Shown: piece by piece, positions 12,262 through 12,304 of the stretch
Layout of the letters: the number at the start of each line of letters is the position of its first letter
Position numbering within the stretch: the stretch's first letter is position 1
Source: Ignavibacteria bacterium
GTDB lineage: Bacteria; Bacteroidota; Ignavibacteria; Ignavibacteriales; Melioribacteraceae
Reading direction: 5' to 3'
Length of the DNA stretch: 12,304 nt
Assembly (NCBI GenBank): GCA_011049495.1
Contig: DSBF01000195.1
Coordinates: 1-12,304 of the forward strand
Made by a program: the position numbers and the translations under genes
Notes under the pieces: model-generated
What the model saw: the letters and a program-made list of their open reading frames with translations, nothing else
Database searches by the model: none
What the model was told of the DNA's origin: nothing

Positions 12262-12304
12262 GCATTAATAGGCTAAAATTAAGTTACCTGAAAGGTCTGA
12301 AAAC
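12262..12304. other. Right window edge, no recognisable feature
   Basis: Short AT-rich stretch with no start codon preceded by a ribosome site and no motif that I recognise. Confidence 0.5.

Overview
This is an AT-rich bacterial window. Nearly every gene reads leftward (minus strand): nine genes in file plus a tetR-type regulator. A rightward insertion sequence sits at the right end. I see no rRNA, tRNA or CRISPR array. The taxon cannot be fixed from the sequence. The Gram-negative envelope genes (an RND/MMPL exporter with a LolA-like partner), low GC and protein style would fit the Bacteroidota/Ignavibacteriota/Chlorobi side. The two best promoters are sigma-70-like (TTGACA with a 17-base spacer), not the classical Bacteroidetes TAnnTTTG type. 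This placement is weak inference.

Layout from right to left: (1) 10365-12209 is a complete-looking insertion sequence with imperfect terminal inverted repeats and one 520-aa DDE transposase. A strong 13-bp hairpin lies just beyond its right end. (2) 9648-10235 is a TetR-family repressor with a sigma-70-like promoter and a near-perfect palindrome over its predicted transcription start. A 12/13 match to this operator recurs just past the tetR stop codon, on the side facing the gene cluster. (3) 9371 down to 3760 is the core cluster. It holds a 259-aa membrane protein with an internal duplication, a 203-aa membrane protein (twin B), a 12-helix protein resembling subunit I of heme-copper oxidases, a secreted FGE/SUMF1-fold protein whose start overlaps the oxidase-like stop codon, a UbiA/CyoE-type heme farnesyltransferase, and a 202-aa membrane protein (twin A) that aligns with twin B without gaps. 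(4) 3704-3327 is a small four-helix membrane protein of unknown function. (5) 3151 down to 1 encodes an RND/MMPL transporter and its LolA-like partner; the latter runs off the window.

The most interesting object is the oxidase-like protein at 6226-7746. It keeps His ligands in helices 2 and 10 in the right order for two hemes. It has a His in helix 6 and one after helix 7, but the His-His pair expected for the CuB/FeB site is reduced to Ala-His, and the helix-6 cross-link Tyr is absent. It is translationally coupled to an exported FGE-like protein that lacks the catalytic cysteines, and is followed by a heme O synthase-like gene. It is bracketed by twin membrane proteins that I cannot assign to a named family. 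No CuA subunit II or cytochrome c gene is visible. My reading is a TetR-controlled, divergent heme-copper-oxidase-superfamily complex with unfamiliar partners. It could be a terminal oxidase, a nitric-oxide-reductase-like enzyme, or a heme-based sensor or electron conduit; the sequence alone does not decide.
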